Below, in pieces: positions 7,689-15,288 of a stretch of 64,000 nt of DNA (the first letter of the stretch is position 1; every line of letters starts with the position of its first letter). Both the position numbers and the translations under genes were made by a program. The notes beneath the pieces are model-generated. The model searched no databases and was not told the origin of the DNA. It worked only from the letters and a program-made list of their open reading frames with translations. The stretch comes from Rhodobacteraceae bacterium MED-G08 (GTDB lineage Bacteria; Pseudomonadota; Alphaproteobacteria; Rhodobacterales; Rhodobacteraceae), in assembly GCA_002457055.1 (NCBI GenBank), contig NTKT01000001.1, forward strand, positions 124,001 to 188,000, given 5' to 3'.

Positions 7689-7949
7689 TTAAACGGCCCC
7701 AACTAAGTTTGGATTTACATTTGCTGTTACTGGTTTTGTACCAAATTTATTGTGGTAATTGTTTGCCAGTTTTTTCGCTGCTGCTTCTCTGTCTAATTCT
7801 TTACGAACTGACTCAACAACATTTTTTGCAAAAAAGCCTCTAGACTGCCCAATGTCGTCTAGTATTCTATCAGACATTGTTGCCAAAGTTCTAATTGCTG
7901 CACTTGCAGCTTGAGCGAGTATTATTGCCCTATATATTTTTCTAAGCAT
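7689..7949 (-). CDS. DUF1127 family small protein
   Basis: This 86-residue protein contains the DUF1127 core MSDRILDDIGQSRG at about residues 25-38, preceded by a hydrophobic-basic helix (MLRKIYRAIILAQAASAAI). Characterised alphaproteobacterial relatives (such as CcaF1 of Rhodobacter sphaeroides) act as small RNA-binding or stress proteins. AAAGGA lies upstream of the ATG, and a 13-bp palindrome CCTATAATATAGG (7974-7986) lies in its leader. GGGGC/GCCCC arms (7681-7700) span the stop codon. It diverges from the candidate small RNA at 8097. Its GC content is lower than that of the neighbouring ugp genes. Confidence 0.75.
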   Translation of the reverse strand: MLRKIYRAIILAQAASAAIRTLATMSDRILDDIGQSRGFFAKNVVESVRKELDREAAAKKLANNYHNKFGTKPVTANVNPNLVGAV

Positions 7950-8062
7950 AACATTTTTCCTTTCTTTGTTATGCCTATAATATAGGATGTACGGCCTAAA
8001 TTTTCATCATACACTAGGTCGAAGCCGCTATGCAAAAACTCAGAACTTTTTTCACTTTAACC

Positions 8063-8090
8063 CTTGAAATATTTCTGCACCGCAGCATTT
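8063..8090 (+). promoter_or_regulatory. Candidate RpoH-type promoter of a small RNA
   Basis: CTTGAA (8063-8068), a 14-nt spacer and CAGCATTT (8083-8090) resemble the sigma-32 promoter CTTGAA-N14-CCCCATNT (5 of 7 specified -10 positions). The hsp20 promoter in this window has the same spacing. It points toward the noncoding stretch that ends in a strong intrinsic terminator at 8178. Confidence 0.5.
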
Positions 8091-8096
8091 TTCTTA

Positions 8097-8178
8097 TATA
8101 ACGATACTGTTTGCCTCCCTGTTAGCTGTATCCATTCAAAACGCCAACGAAATTCTCCCCGGCTCGTTGGCGTTTTTT
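8097..8178 (+). ncRNA. Candidate stress-induced small RNA with C-rich anti-SD motifs
   Basis: About 80 nt lie between a predicted RpoH-type promoter and a strong terminator, with no credible reading frame. The transcript would contain CCTCCC (8114-8119) and CTCCCC (8155-8160, in the terminator loop), both complementary to Shine-Dalgarno sequences. Alphaproteobacterial CcsR-type RNAs carry comparable C-rich motifs and are linked to DUF1127 genes and RpoH control. Here the DUF1127 gene is adjacent but divergent. The start point is inferred from the promoter. Confidence 0.45.
8140..8178 (+). terminator. Strong intrinsic terminator
   Basis: AACGCCAACGA (8140-8150) and TCGTTGGCGTT (8164-8174) form a perfect 11-bp stem with a 13-nt loop, and Ts run to 8178. 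No protein gene on the plus strand ends just upstream, which is the main argument for a noncoding transcript here. Confidence 0.8.
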
Positions 8179-8182
8179 ATTT

Positions 8183-8236
8183 AATAAAGGTGACGCTGAT
8201 GCGGCGTGGGTGCTTGGCAGGCTATATGAAGTTTGA
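8183..8236 (+). pseudogene. Sel1-repeat-like coding fragment
   Basis: Frame 8189-8236 reads GDADAAWVLGRLYEV and then TGA. This closely resembles one Sel1-type tetratricopeptide unit (G-D-A-x-A-x-x-x-L-G-x-x-Y). There is no start codon or ribosome binding site, and it overlaps the tail of the terminator region. It is too short to be a gene and reads as a relic of a lost protein. Confidence 0.35.
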
Positions 8237-8248
8237 AGCCATTCATGA

Positions 8249-8350
8249 ATGACAGAAATACTCGACCGGTTCACCGAAATCATCACCGAACTCGCTCATC
8301 TCTTCCCACGTAGTTTTGACACAAAAGAGTTCCTTTTTGACGTATTTTGA
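8249..8350 (+). pseudogene. 33-codon reading frame carried by repeat copy B
   Basis: ATG at 8249 opens a frame of 33 codons ending TGA at 8348-8350, with the sequence pattern MTEILDRFTEIITELAHLFP and then RSFDTKEFLFDVF. Copy A at 1842-1919 preserves the same frame for its last 24 codons. No clear ribosome binding site precedes it. It may be a real microprotein or the 3' end of a decayed gene family dispersed in this genome. I cannot name the family. Confidence 0.35.
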
Positions 8351-8356
8351 GTTCCG
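8279..8356 (+). repeat. 78-bp direct repeat, copy B (right edge of ugp segment)
   Basis: This is the direct partner of 1842-1919, identical at 64 of 78 positions. It ends 56 bp from the 3' end of the tRNA-Leu gene (8412). The two copies enclose the ugp operon, the phosphodiesterase, the DUF1127 gene and the candidate small RNA. Confidence 0.75.
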
Positions 8357-8411
8357 TTTTTAAATAAATAAGAAACTAAAGTTATATTTTAAAGGGAAAT
8401 TGTAAGATATC

Positions 8412-8498
8412 TGGTACCCACGGCCAGACTCGAACTGGCACGGCCTATTAAGCCCAGAGATTTTAAGTCTCTTGTGTCTACCATTCCACCACGTGGGC
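8412..8498 (-). tRNA. tRNA-Leu (anticodon UAA)
   Basis: This 87-nt gene is on the minus strand. The acceptor stem GCCCACG pairs with CGTGGGT (one G-U pair), CCA is encoded at the 3' end (8412-8414), the anticodon loop is CTTAAAA with UAA, there is a long variable arm as in class II tRNAs, and the T-loop reads GTTCGAGTC. Its 3' end faces repeat copy B, the usual side for island insertions at tRNA genes. Confidence 0.95.
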
Positions 8499-8641
8499 AT
8501 CCAGATACTTGGACGTTATTGTTGATTTTCAAAATACAATCAAGTCTAAAGTTATCAGCATTAGAAATTCTAAATTTAAAAAATTGCTTTTAAAATCAAG
8601 TGGATTTAAATATATTTTATTTGTCATAGAAAGGACGAGTA

Positions 8642-8953
8642 ATGGCAATCGCCAGAGTATCTTCTTTTGATTTCACCACTCCAGAGAGCATGCGAAATGC
8701 ACTTCAAAGATATAAAGAAGAGAGGGAGATTATTTTCCCACATCTTGAGCTAAGCATGTGCGTAAATACTGGTCCAGCATCATTTGTAGATATAGCTGTT
8801 TACCCTGACCAAGACGCTGCAGACAGTAATAAAGAGGCAAGACAAAAGTTCCACGACGATGTCTTTGGCTCATCGCTTAAAGATGAGTTTTATTATGAAG
8901 GCGATATTGACTATTTTTATCAATCTGAAACCTTCAAAAAATTAGCACTCTGA
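8642..8953 (+). CDS. Conserved small protein of unknown function
   Basis: This 103-residue acidic, soluble protein has no signal peptide or membrane segment. AAAGGA precedes the ATG. The pattern of strands and helices (SFDFTTPESM, ELSMCVNTG, FVDIAVYPDQDAA) could fit a ferredoxin-like dimeric alpha/beta-barrel fold, but I do not recognise the family. It stands alone between tRNA-Leu and the converging LIV-type transporter operon. Confidence 0.6.
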   Translation: MAIARVSSFDFTTPESMRNALQRYKEEREIIFPHLELSMCVNTGPASFVDIAVYPDQDAADSNKEARQKFHDDVFGSSLKDEFYYEGDIDYFYQSETFKKLAL

Positions 8954-9012
8954 CAAAACCTAATTTGCTAATAAACTACGAATATCCAGTCTTTCAACAA
9001 AAGACATAGACA

Positions 9013-10062
9013 TTATTGTAGAGATCTTTTTCGTAAGAACCTTTGTTTTATATTTCCCCAAAGTTTAGCCATACCCAGCGGCTCGTATATCATAAAAACA
9101 ATGATTAATACGCCAAATACAACTTGCTCTATTGATGAAATAATTGTTGCGTCAATTGCACCATGAAAAACATTATTTCCTATGCTATTGAGCAACACGG
9201 GGAAGAGAAGAATAAAGGCCGCCCCAATAAAAGCTCCACTGATGGTACCCAAACCACCAAGAATAACCATAAATAAAATCTTGAAAGATAATTTAATATC
9301 AAACGCAACTGGCTCCAAAGATTTCAAGTAGGTAAAAGCAAACAAAGCACCTGCCACCCCACAATAAAACGCACAAATAGCGAATGCTTGTAATTTTGTT
9401 TTAAGTAAGGATATCCCCATGGACTCGGCAGCAATATCCATGTCTCTTACTGCCATCCAGTTACGACCCGTACTCCCTCTTGCCATATTTACAGCGAGAA
9501 CCGTTAAAACGGTAACAACCACAAGTATTACAAAGTACATTTCCAAGGGTGACGTAAACGGTTTACCCAGTATTACTATGTCCTGAGCTGTGATAATTCC
9601 TGATGTATCGTAGTTTTTAAACCAGCCAAACTTATCAATCATCCACACTATGAAAAATTGAGATGCGAGTGTTGCTACCATTAGATAGATGCCGCGTACC
9701 CTTAAACTTGGCAAACCAAACAAAATTCCGAAAGCGGCAGCTACTAAGCCAGACAGGCCTAATGCAACAAAAAACGGGATGTCTGGAACTCTAAGTATTA
9801 AATTAAAACAAGCAAAAGCACCTGCGGCCATGAAGCCCGCTGCTCCTAGAGCTAATTGCCCCGCATAACCCATAACTATCTGTTGACCAATGGCAGCCAG
9901 AGCTAAACATAGCCACGGTATGAGAATTGATGAATACCAATAATCCGTTTTGACCAGCAATGGAATTGCGACGAAAGAAAGTATCATCACTATCAAAAAG
10001 TTTGTGAGGTCGGACCTCGTGTATCCCATAAACACATTTTTGTTATTCACTTTTTGCTCCAT
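9013..10062 (-). CDS. livM: Branched-chain-type ABC transporter permease, LivM
   Basis: This inner-membrane permease subunit of a HAAT/LIV-type importer has 349 residues and about nine hydrophobic segments. The family's central motif GRNWMAVRDMDIAAESMGI (ATPase docking loop) lies near residues 199-217, followed by the conserved LFMVILGGLGTISGAFIG stretch. A charged N-terminal extension (MEQKVNNKNVFMGYTRSDL) precedes the first helix. It is the last gene of a five-gene operon, 3 bp after livH. The substrate cannot be read from the permease. Confidence 0.85.
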   Translation of the reverse strand: MEQKVNNKNVFMGYTRSDLTNFLIVMILSFVAIPLLVKTDYWYSSILIPWLCLALAAIGQQIVMGYAGQLALGAAGFMAAGAFACFNLILRVPDIPFFVALGLSGLVAAAFGILFGLPSLRVRGIYLMVATLASQFFIVWMIDKFGWFKNYDTSGIITAQDIVILGKPFTSPLEMYFVILVVVTVLTVLAVNMARGSTGRNWMAVRDMDIAAESMGISLLKTKLQAFAICAFYCGVAGALFAFTYLKSLEPVAFDIKLSFKILFMVILGGLGTISGAFIGAAFILLFPVLLNSIGNNVFHGAIDATIISSIEQVVFGVLIIVFMIYEPLGMAKLWGNIKQRFLRKRSLQ

Positions 10063-10065
10063 GAT

Positions 10066-10968
10066 TTATACTCGCCGAATTATCTTCTCACCGAATAGAC
10101 CTTCAGGTCTATAAAGTAGGAAAAAGATAGCTAAAACGTATGGTGCCCAGCCTTCAATTGCTCCGCCGAAAAATGGACCGACATAGACCTCAAGTACTTT
10201 TTCAGTGGCACCAATTATCAGACCTCCAATGATCGCCCCGGGAATTGAAGAAAATCCACCGATAATAAGGACGGGTAATGCTTTCAGAGCTAGATCTACC
10301 AGTGCAAATTGAACACCAGCTCGAGCACCCCACATCATCCCAGCTACCAGAGCAACAACGCCTGCAGCCGACCAAACCAACAACATGATATTTTTTAAAG
10401 GTATTCCAATTGAGCTAGCCGCGCCAGGATCGTCTGCTACGGCTCGCAATCCCAATCCCATCCTTGTATATTTAAAGATCAAGGCCAAACCAATGATGAG
10501 GACTGCAGCGACTATGCCAGCGGTTAAGTCAAGAGCACTTACGAAAAGCCCAAAAACATCAATTATCCACTCAATCGGGAAGTCCCCAATACCAAGATCA
10601 AGTCTTCTAACTTCAACTCCCCATGCTGCTTGAGCAAGTCCTTCTAACACAAACCCCAGCCCAATTGTTGCCATAAGCAATGTATCTTCGCTTTGGTTCA
10701 TCAATGGATTTAGCACCATCCGTTCCGTACAAAATCCAACAAGTACCATCAAAAGTACTGTAACTACGAAAGCTAATGAGAATGGTAAGCCTAACTCCAT
10801 AAAACCTACGAATGCCAAGACTGCGAAAAATACCATTGCTCCCTGTGCAAAGTTAAATGTTGAAGACGCTTTGTATATAAGAACAAAGCCCAATGCGACT
10901 AGCGAATACATTGTACCAGCCAATAATCCAGCAACGACTACTTCTATGAAAAATAGTACCTCAGTCAT
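10066..10968 (-). CDS. livH: Branched-chain-type ABC transporter permease, LivH
   Basis: This partner permease has 300 residues. It shows the LivH N-terminus with GLLAGTMYSLVALGFVLIYKAS and the docking loop TRMGLGLRAVADDPGAASSIGI at about 168-189, followed by IIGGFSSIPGAIIGGLIIG. Its start overlaps the end of livG by 8 nt, so the two are translationally coupled. Confidence 0.85.
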   Translation of the reverse strand: MTEVLFFIEVVVAGLLAGTMYSLVALGFVLIYKASSTFNFAQGAMVFFAVLAFVGFMELGLPFSLAFVVTVLLMVLVGFCTERMVLNPLMNQSEDTLLMATIGLGFVLEGLAQAAWGVEVRRLDLGIGDFPIEWIIDVFGLFVSALDLTAGIVAAVLIIGLALIFKYTRMGLGLRAVADDPGAASSIGIPLKNIMLLVWSAAGVVALVAGMMWGARAGVQFALVDLALKALPVLIIGGFSSIPGAIIGGLIIGATEKVLEVYVGPFFGGAIEGWAPYVLAIFFLLYRPEGLFGEKIIRRV

Positions 10969-11758
10969 GGGAAACTCCTAAATACGCATCAATAACCTCC
11001 TGATTGGCCCGCACCTCATCTGGAGGGCCGTCGGCAATTATCTTTCCATAATCCAAAACAACAACATTATCGGAAATATCCATAACCACCCCCATATCAT
11101 GCTCGATCAAAACCATCGTTGTTCCGATCTCGTCATTCACTTTGAGGATAAATCTGCACATCTCCCTTTTTTCTTCTACGTTCATCCCAGCCATAGGTTC
11201 ATCTAACATCAAAAAGTCAGCCTCTGTTGCTAGAGCTCTTCCAAGTTCCACTTTTTTCTGCAAACCGTAAGGCAACTTGCCAACTGGGGTATTTTTAATA
11301 TCTGAAATTTCAAGAAAATCGACGATCTCCTCACATTTATCGCGATTTGCTTTCTCTTCTGACCTTGCTTTTGGAAGTTGGAATGCAACTTGCAAGAAAT
11401 TGGATTTCATATGTAGGCGTCTCCCCACAAGAATATTGTCCAATACCGACATTCTTTTAAACAACGCCAAATTTTGAAATGTACGCGAGATACCCTTTTG
11501 TGCAATTAGATTGGGCGTAATTTTTCCTAGTACTTCACCTTTAAACGCAATTGATCCCTCCTGAGGCTGGTAAATACCATTAATGCAGTTCAAGAGTGAA
11601 CTCTTTCCTGCGCCATTAGGTCCAATTATCGCTTTAATCTCATGCTTCAAAACGGAAAAGGAGCTGTCGGTAATCGCTTTCACACCACCAAAACGCAATG
11701 AAATGTTTTTTACCTCTAAAACCGGCTCACCGATCGGAAAGTTTCTCTCTATAGTCAT
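10961..11758 (-). CDS. livG: Branched-chain-type ABC transporter ATPase, LivG
   Basis: This ATPase subunit has 265 residues, with Walker A GPNGAGKSS at about 46-54, an atypical signature LPYGLQKKVELGRAL, Walker B FLMLDEPMAGM and switch His in IEHDMGVV. The ATPase C-terminal LivG tail (VIDAYLG) is intact. It follows livF by 43 bp in the operon. Confidence 0.85.
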   Translation of the reverse strand: MTIERNFPIGEPVLEVKNISLRFGGVKAITDSSFSVLKHEIKAIIGPNGAGKSSLLNCINGIYQPQEGSIAFKGEVLGKITPNLIAQKGISRTFQNLALFKRMSVLDNILVGRRLHMKSNFLQVAFQLPKARSEEKANRDKCEEIVDFLEISDIKNTPVGKLPYGLQKKVELGRALATEADFLMLDEPMAGMNVEEKREMCRFILKVNDEIGTTMVLIEHDMGVVMDISDNVVVLDYGKIIADGPPDEVRANQEVIDAYLGVSHD

Positions 11759-11801
11759 TGTATCCTGTTCAATAATTGGAGTTTTCTTAAAGCGTGTTAA
11801 A

Positions 11802-12614
11802 TCACGCTGATTTTTTGTTTGCTTCTTCCCTTAATACATCACGAAAGTTCTTCCTACCTTCCTTCGATATACCAAGATAGAGTTCCTTAACTTTTTCATC
11901 ATTCAAAAGCTCATCGGCCGTACCGTGAAGCATTACATGTCCTGTTTCTATTATATATCCATAATCAGCATTGCGCAGAGCTACATTAGTATTCTGCTCT
12001 GCTAGCAAAATACTCACACCTTCTTTCTGGTTCAACTCTCTTACGATGTTAAAGATTTCTGCAACAAGCTGAGGCGCTAATCCCATAGACGGCTCATCCA
12101 ATAATAGCATCTTGGGCTTTGCCATCATAGCCCTAGCAACTGCTATCATCTGCTGCTCTCCACCTGAAGTAAAACCTGCTTGGCTTTTTCTTCGGTCACG
12201 GAGACGATTGAAATATCCGTAGATCTTTTCAAGTTCGTCTTTAATTTGTGATTTTTTTAGTTTGCGCGAATAAGCTCCCGCTATGATATTTTCTTCCACT
12301 GTTAAGTGGCCGAAGCATCTTCTTCCTTCCAACACCTGCACCATTCCCAAAGCAACCATTTCATACGGGCTTTGGTTTTTAACTTCAGTACCATCATAAA
12401 TAATACTACCTTTTGTTACCTTTCCTCGCTCTGCTGCCAGCATCGTAGAAATTGATTTTAAGGTTGTACTTTTACCAGCACCATTCCCGCCCAAAAGTGC
12501 AACAATTTTACCTTTAGGTACATTTAGGGACACATCATGAAGAGCAGATATTACGCTATCATACATGACCTCAATACTGTTTATCTCTAAAATATTTTCG
12601 GAATTCCCAGTCAT
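11802..12614 (-). CDS. livF: Branched-chain-type ABC transporter ATPase, LivF
   Basis: This second ATPase has 270 residues, with Walker A GGNGAGKST (about 42-50), signature TSGGEQQM, Walker B LLLDEPSMG and the LivF-type EQNTNVAL. The C-terminus has a short extension (GRKNFRDVLREEANKKSA) beyond the usual LivF end. It lies 137 bp downstream of the binding-protein gene, separated by a stem-loop. Confidence 0.85.
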   Translation of the reverse strand: MTGNSENILEINSIEVMYDSVISALHDVSLNVPKGKIVALLGGNGAGKSTTLKSISTMLAAERGKVTKGSIIYDGTEVKNQSPYEMVALGMVQVLEGRRCFGHLTVEENIIAGAYSRKLKKSQIKDELEKIYGYFNRLRDRRKSQAGFTSGGEQQMIAVARAMMAKPKMLLLDEPSMGLAPQLVAEIFNIVRELNQKEGVSILLAEQNTNVALRNADYGYIIETGHVMLHGTADELLNDEKVKELYLGISKEGRKNFRDVLREEANKKSA

Positions 12615-12708
12615 CTATTTTCTCTCAGTATTAGGCAGCGTTTTGTCTCAATGATTGACTGGTCAATAAAGAACTTTGCCCACCTATCGCGTTGTATGAA
12701 TACAAATA

Positions 12709-12731
12709 GACCAGCGAAAGGTACGCTGGCC
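12709..12731 (-). terminator. Stem-loop between binding protein and livF
   Basis: Arms GGCCAGCG and CGCTGGTC with a 7-nt loop form an 8-bp stem (one G-U pair) about 20 nt after the binding-protein stop, without a proper T-run on the minus strand. This is typical of hairpins that stabilise the binding-protein mRNA and reduce downstream expression. Confidence 0.55.
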
Positions 12732-12751
12732 TAAATTTTTTTAAAATAGTG

Positions 12752-14098
12752 CTAAGGGCATACTTTAGGCGTTATATTGTTTTCAGCCGCAAATTTAGCT
12801 GCAGAGTCTTCAACAAGCTGCCTTATGTACGCAGGATCGAGTGGAGCTTCCCAACCAGTAACCTGATTAAACTTCTCACCATCCCACTGCATCACAGCAA
12901 ACTTACCTGCGCCTTCATGGTTTGCACAAGAAATACTAAATGGAGCCACCATGCCACCGATACCAATCTCGGCAAGGCGAGCTTCTGTCATGTTTAGAGC
13001 CTCATACCCATCTCTGAATTCAGCGCCTGTGACAGCTTTCCCTACTTTGTTATGCATTTCTTGAGCATTTTTCAAAGCTTCGATCCACATCACAGCAGCG
13101 CCTAGACCACGGTTCCAATAAACTGAACCAACACGGCTCTCGTCGTTAAGATTACCTTTTCCAACATCATATACTTGCTCTTTGATGGCAGCAACCAATG
13201 GATATTCTGCACCAGGCAATGCGTTTGCTACAGCGTATGTTCCAACCGCTGCATCACCCGCAGGATACATATCTTCTTCAGCTGCGCCAAATGTGACGTA
13301 CATCATTCTTTCTCTTGGGAAACGAACTCGTGCAGCATTTGTCATAGCAGTTGAGTTCATACCAGAACCAGCACCCCAGAAAGTAACCCAGTCCGGTTGC
13401 TCTTTTCTGATTTGAAGCCACTGTGATTGCTGTTCCAGCCCAGGCGGTGGGATAGAGATTTCAACCAGTTCAACACCCCAATCGTTGGCAATGGACCTCA
13501 TCGCCGGTAGTGGTTCACGGCCGTAGGCTGAGTCGATGTGAAGGTGCACTATTTTCTTGCCCTTCATCTTGTCAATACCGCCTTCTTGCTCTGCCATAAA
13601 CTTCATTTTTACAGCAATTTGAGACCAATAATGGCTAGCGGCGTTAAAAACCCATGGCCACACTCGACCATCAGCACCATCTGTCCGTCCATATCCGTAT
13701 TGTGCAAGAACAACATTATCTTCTGCCATCCTGTTTATAACGGCGTAGGCACCTGGAGTTCCTAAAGTATCGAATACAACAATTCGTTGACCATCTTTTT
13801 CAAGAAGCCTTTGGTAACATTCCACCGTTTTCACGGCATTGTATTCGGTTTCACATTCCTGCCAGGTCAGCATAACGCCATTGACCCCACCATTCATGTT
13901 TACGTAATTCATATAGTCAATCTGGGCACCGTAGTACCCTGTACCCATAGCAGAGTAAGGACCAACCCTACTACTTGCTATTGGAAAATATTGTTTCTCT
14001 TCCCCAAACGCTATTTGAGGAGTAGCAAACATTGATAGAGCTCCAGCAGCGACAGCCACAGAACCTACCAAGCAGTTCTTTAAGTTTTTTAAAAACAC
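12752..14098 (-). CDS. Periplasmic substrate-binding protein of a LIV/HAAT-type ABC transporter
   Basis: This 448-residue periplasmic-binding-protein type I protein has an N-terminal signal peptide (LVGSVAVAAGALSMFATPQI, cleavage near FGEEKQ). It starts at GTG (14098), with GGAGG 7 nt upstream. The family pattern is visible in FPIASSRVGPYSAMGTGYY, the hinge-region CYQRLLEKD and IDSAYGREPLPAM. It is longer than LivJ (about 370) and belongs to the branch often linked with amides, urea-like compounds or aromatic/aliphatic acids, so the substrate is unknown. It is first in the operon. Confidence 0.8.
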   Translation of the reverse strand: MFLKNLKNCLVGSVAVAAGALSMFATPQIAFGEEKQYFPIASSRVGPYSAMGTGYYGAQIDYMNYVNMNGGVNGVMLTWQECETEYNAVKTVECYQRLLEKDGQRIVVFDTLGTPGAYAVINRMAEDNVVLAQYGYGRTDGADGRVWPWVFNAASHYWSQIAVKMKFMAEQEGGIDKMKGKKIVHLHIDSAYGREPLPAMRSIANDWGVELVEISIPPPGLEQQSQWLQIRKEQPDWVTFWGAGSGMNSTAMTNAARVRFPRERMMYVTFGAAEEDMYPAGDAAVGTYAVANALPGAEYPLVAAIKEQVYDVGKGNLNDESRVGSVYWNRGLGAAVMWIEALKNAQEMHNKVGKAVTGAEFRDGYEALNMTEARLAEIGIGGMVAPFSISCANHEGAGKFAVMQWDGEKFNQVTGWEAPLDPAYIRQLVEDSAAKFAAENNITPKVCP

Positions 14099-14519
14099 AC
14101 CTTGTCCTCCCTTAGATGCTTCAGACCCCTGACCGCCTTACTCTCGGCGCTCGATCCTTCGTAGACTATAAGAAGTAAAGTTAGCACTAAAAAAGTCAAC
14201 AAATACAATGGTATACCAAATTTTAGTAGAAAAAACAGATGGGTATATTTGTATTCTAATGCATGCTTTCGTTTAGATATTATATGAAATGTGCCGCGAG
14301 CTGGGGTTTTCACGGGCAAGCCGGAAAACTACCTGGCTAGTTGCGAAGTTAAATAGACCAAACCTTATATCCACTGATTGTCAATCTCTCTAAATCTCTT
14401 AAACATAATTGATGGAGTTCATTAACAATTAGACAGTCATATTGTCATTTGATATTTCTGAGGCAAGGATTATCCTAATAGAGTCACCGTTATTTCATAA
14501 AGAAGTTAGGCATTACAGA
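14099..14519. other. Divergent intergenic region, LIV binding protein / rhomboid
   Basis: This 421-bp region holds only promoter-like elements. No RNA gene, repeat or small gene could be supported. Minus strand: TTGACT (14194-14199) and TACTTC (14172-14177) with a 16-nt spacer form a weak sigma-70 promoter with a leader of roughly 65 nt before the GTG. Plus strand: AGTTAGG just before 14520 is a modest ribosome binding site for the rhomboid gene. Confidence 0.4.
14172..14199 (-). promoter_or_regulatory. Candidate sigma-70 promoter of the LIV-type operon
   Basis: TTGACT at 14199-14194 and TACTTC at 14177-14172 (minus-strand reading) are separated by 16 nt. The -10 is poor, so the assignment is tentative. 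Confidence 0.35.
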
Positions 14520-15287
14520 ATGCTACCAATAAGGGACCATAATCCATCTGGGCGGACGCCTTATATCACTTATTGCATAATTTTTCTAAATTGCATCATA
14601 TTTTTCAGCTATTGGGGAAGTATAAACGATCCAGTCGTTATAAATGAATTTTTTTCAACTTGGGCATTGATACCATACCACCTCAGTCAAGGCGAAGGTT
14701 TCTATACTTTATTAAGCTCAACTTTTCTTCACGGCGGCATACTACACTTAGCAGGGAACATGTTATTCCTCTATATTTTCGGAGATAACCTTGAAGATCA
14801 AATGGGACACTTTGGCTTTTTAGTTTTTTATTTAATAAGTGGTATTGGAGCCAGTATAATCTATTATATGACAGCTCCTTTGTCACCTATACCTCTGGTT
14901 GGTGCATCGGGGGCTATAGCAGGTGTAATGGGCGGCTATCTATTATTATATCCCAAGGCGCGGGTGGATGTAATTTTCTTTATTTTAATATTTTTCAAAA
15001 TTATTTCTTTGCGGGCATGGCTGGTGCTTGGCGCATGGTTTCTCCTACAGCTGGCAAATGGAACCGTTCTTCCGTCCGGCAAAAGCGGTGTGGCGTACTG
15101 GGCGCATATTGGGGGATTTGTCGTTGGAAGTATCCTTTGCCTTCCTACTTTTTTTAGATTGGGTGGCCTTAAATTTTGGAAAGATAGTAGCGGCCATCCA
15201 CCACATCCTGAGGCAGAATACACATTGGTTAAGTCAGCAATCCCAAAGGTAAAGTCACGTCTCGGGAACAAATCGCCCTGGGGTTGA
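14520..15287 (+). CDS. Rhomboid-family intramembrane serine protease
   Basis: This 255-residue membrane protein should cleave transmembrane substrates within the bilayer. The start ATG at 14520 is chosen over an upstream ATG-less extension because MLPIRDHNPSGRTPY is the usual N-terminus. Six hydrophobic segments are visible. The active site is complete: GASG with nucleophile S130 and AHIGG with H196, plus the HGGILHLAGNM segment (H71, H76, N80). A soluble C-terminal tail of about 40 residues follows. It converges on the inositol-phosphatase gene with a 1-bp gap. Confidence 0.88.
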   Translation: MLPIRDHNPSGRTPYITYCIIFLNCIIFFSYWGSINDPVVINEFFSTWALIPYHLSQGEGFYTLLSSTFLHGGILHLAGNMLFLYIFGDNLEDQMGHFGFLVFYLISGIGASIIYYMTAPLSPIPLVGASGAIAGVMGGYLLLYPKARVDVIFFILIFFKIISLRAWLVLGAWFLLQLANGTVLPSGKSGVAYWAHIGGFVVGSILCLPTFFRLGGLKFWKDSSGHPPHPEAEYTLVKSAIPKVKSRLGNKSPWG

Positions 15288-15288
15288 A

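Noticed and set aside
8064..8252. 62-codon plus-strand frame across the small-RNA region
   Set aside because: It runs through the strong terminator stem and has no ribosome binding site.
8561..8583. Palindrome TTAGAAATTCTAA upstream of the orphan gene as a second Irr-box
   Set aside because: The arms have only one central base; Irr-boxes need TTAGAA-N3-TTCTAA as at 57074.
14434..14450. CAGTCATATTGTCAT as a Pho box before the rhomboid gene
   Set aside because: The two half-sites are not 11 bp apart.
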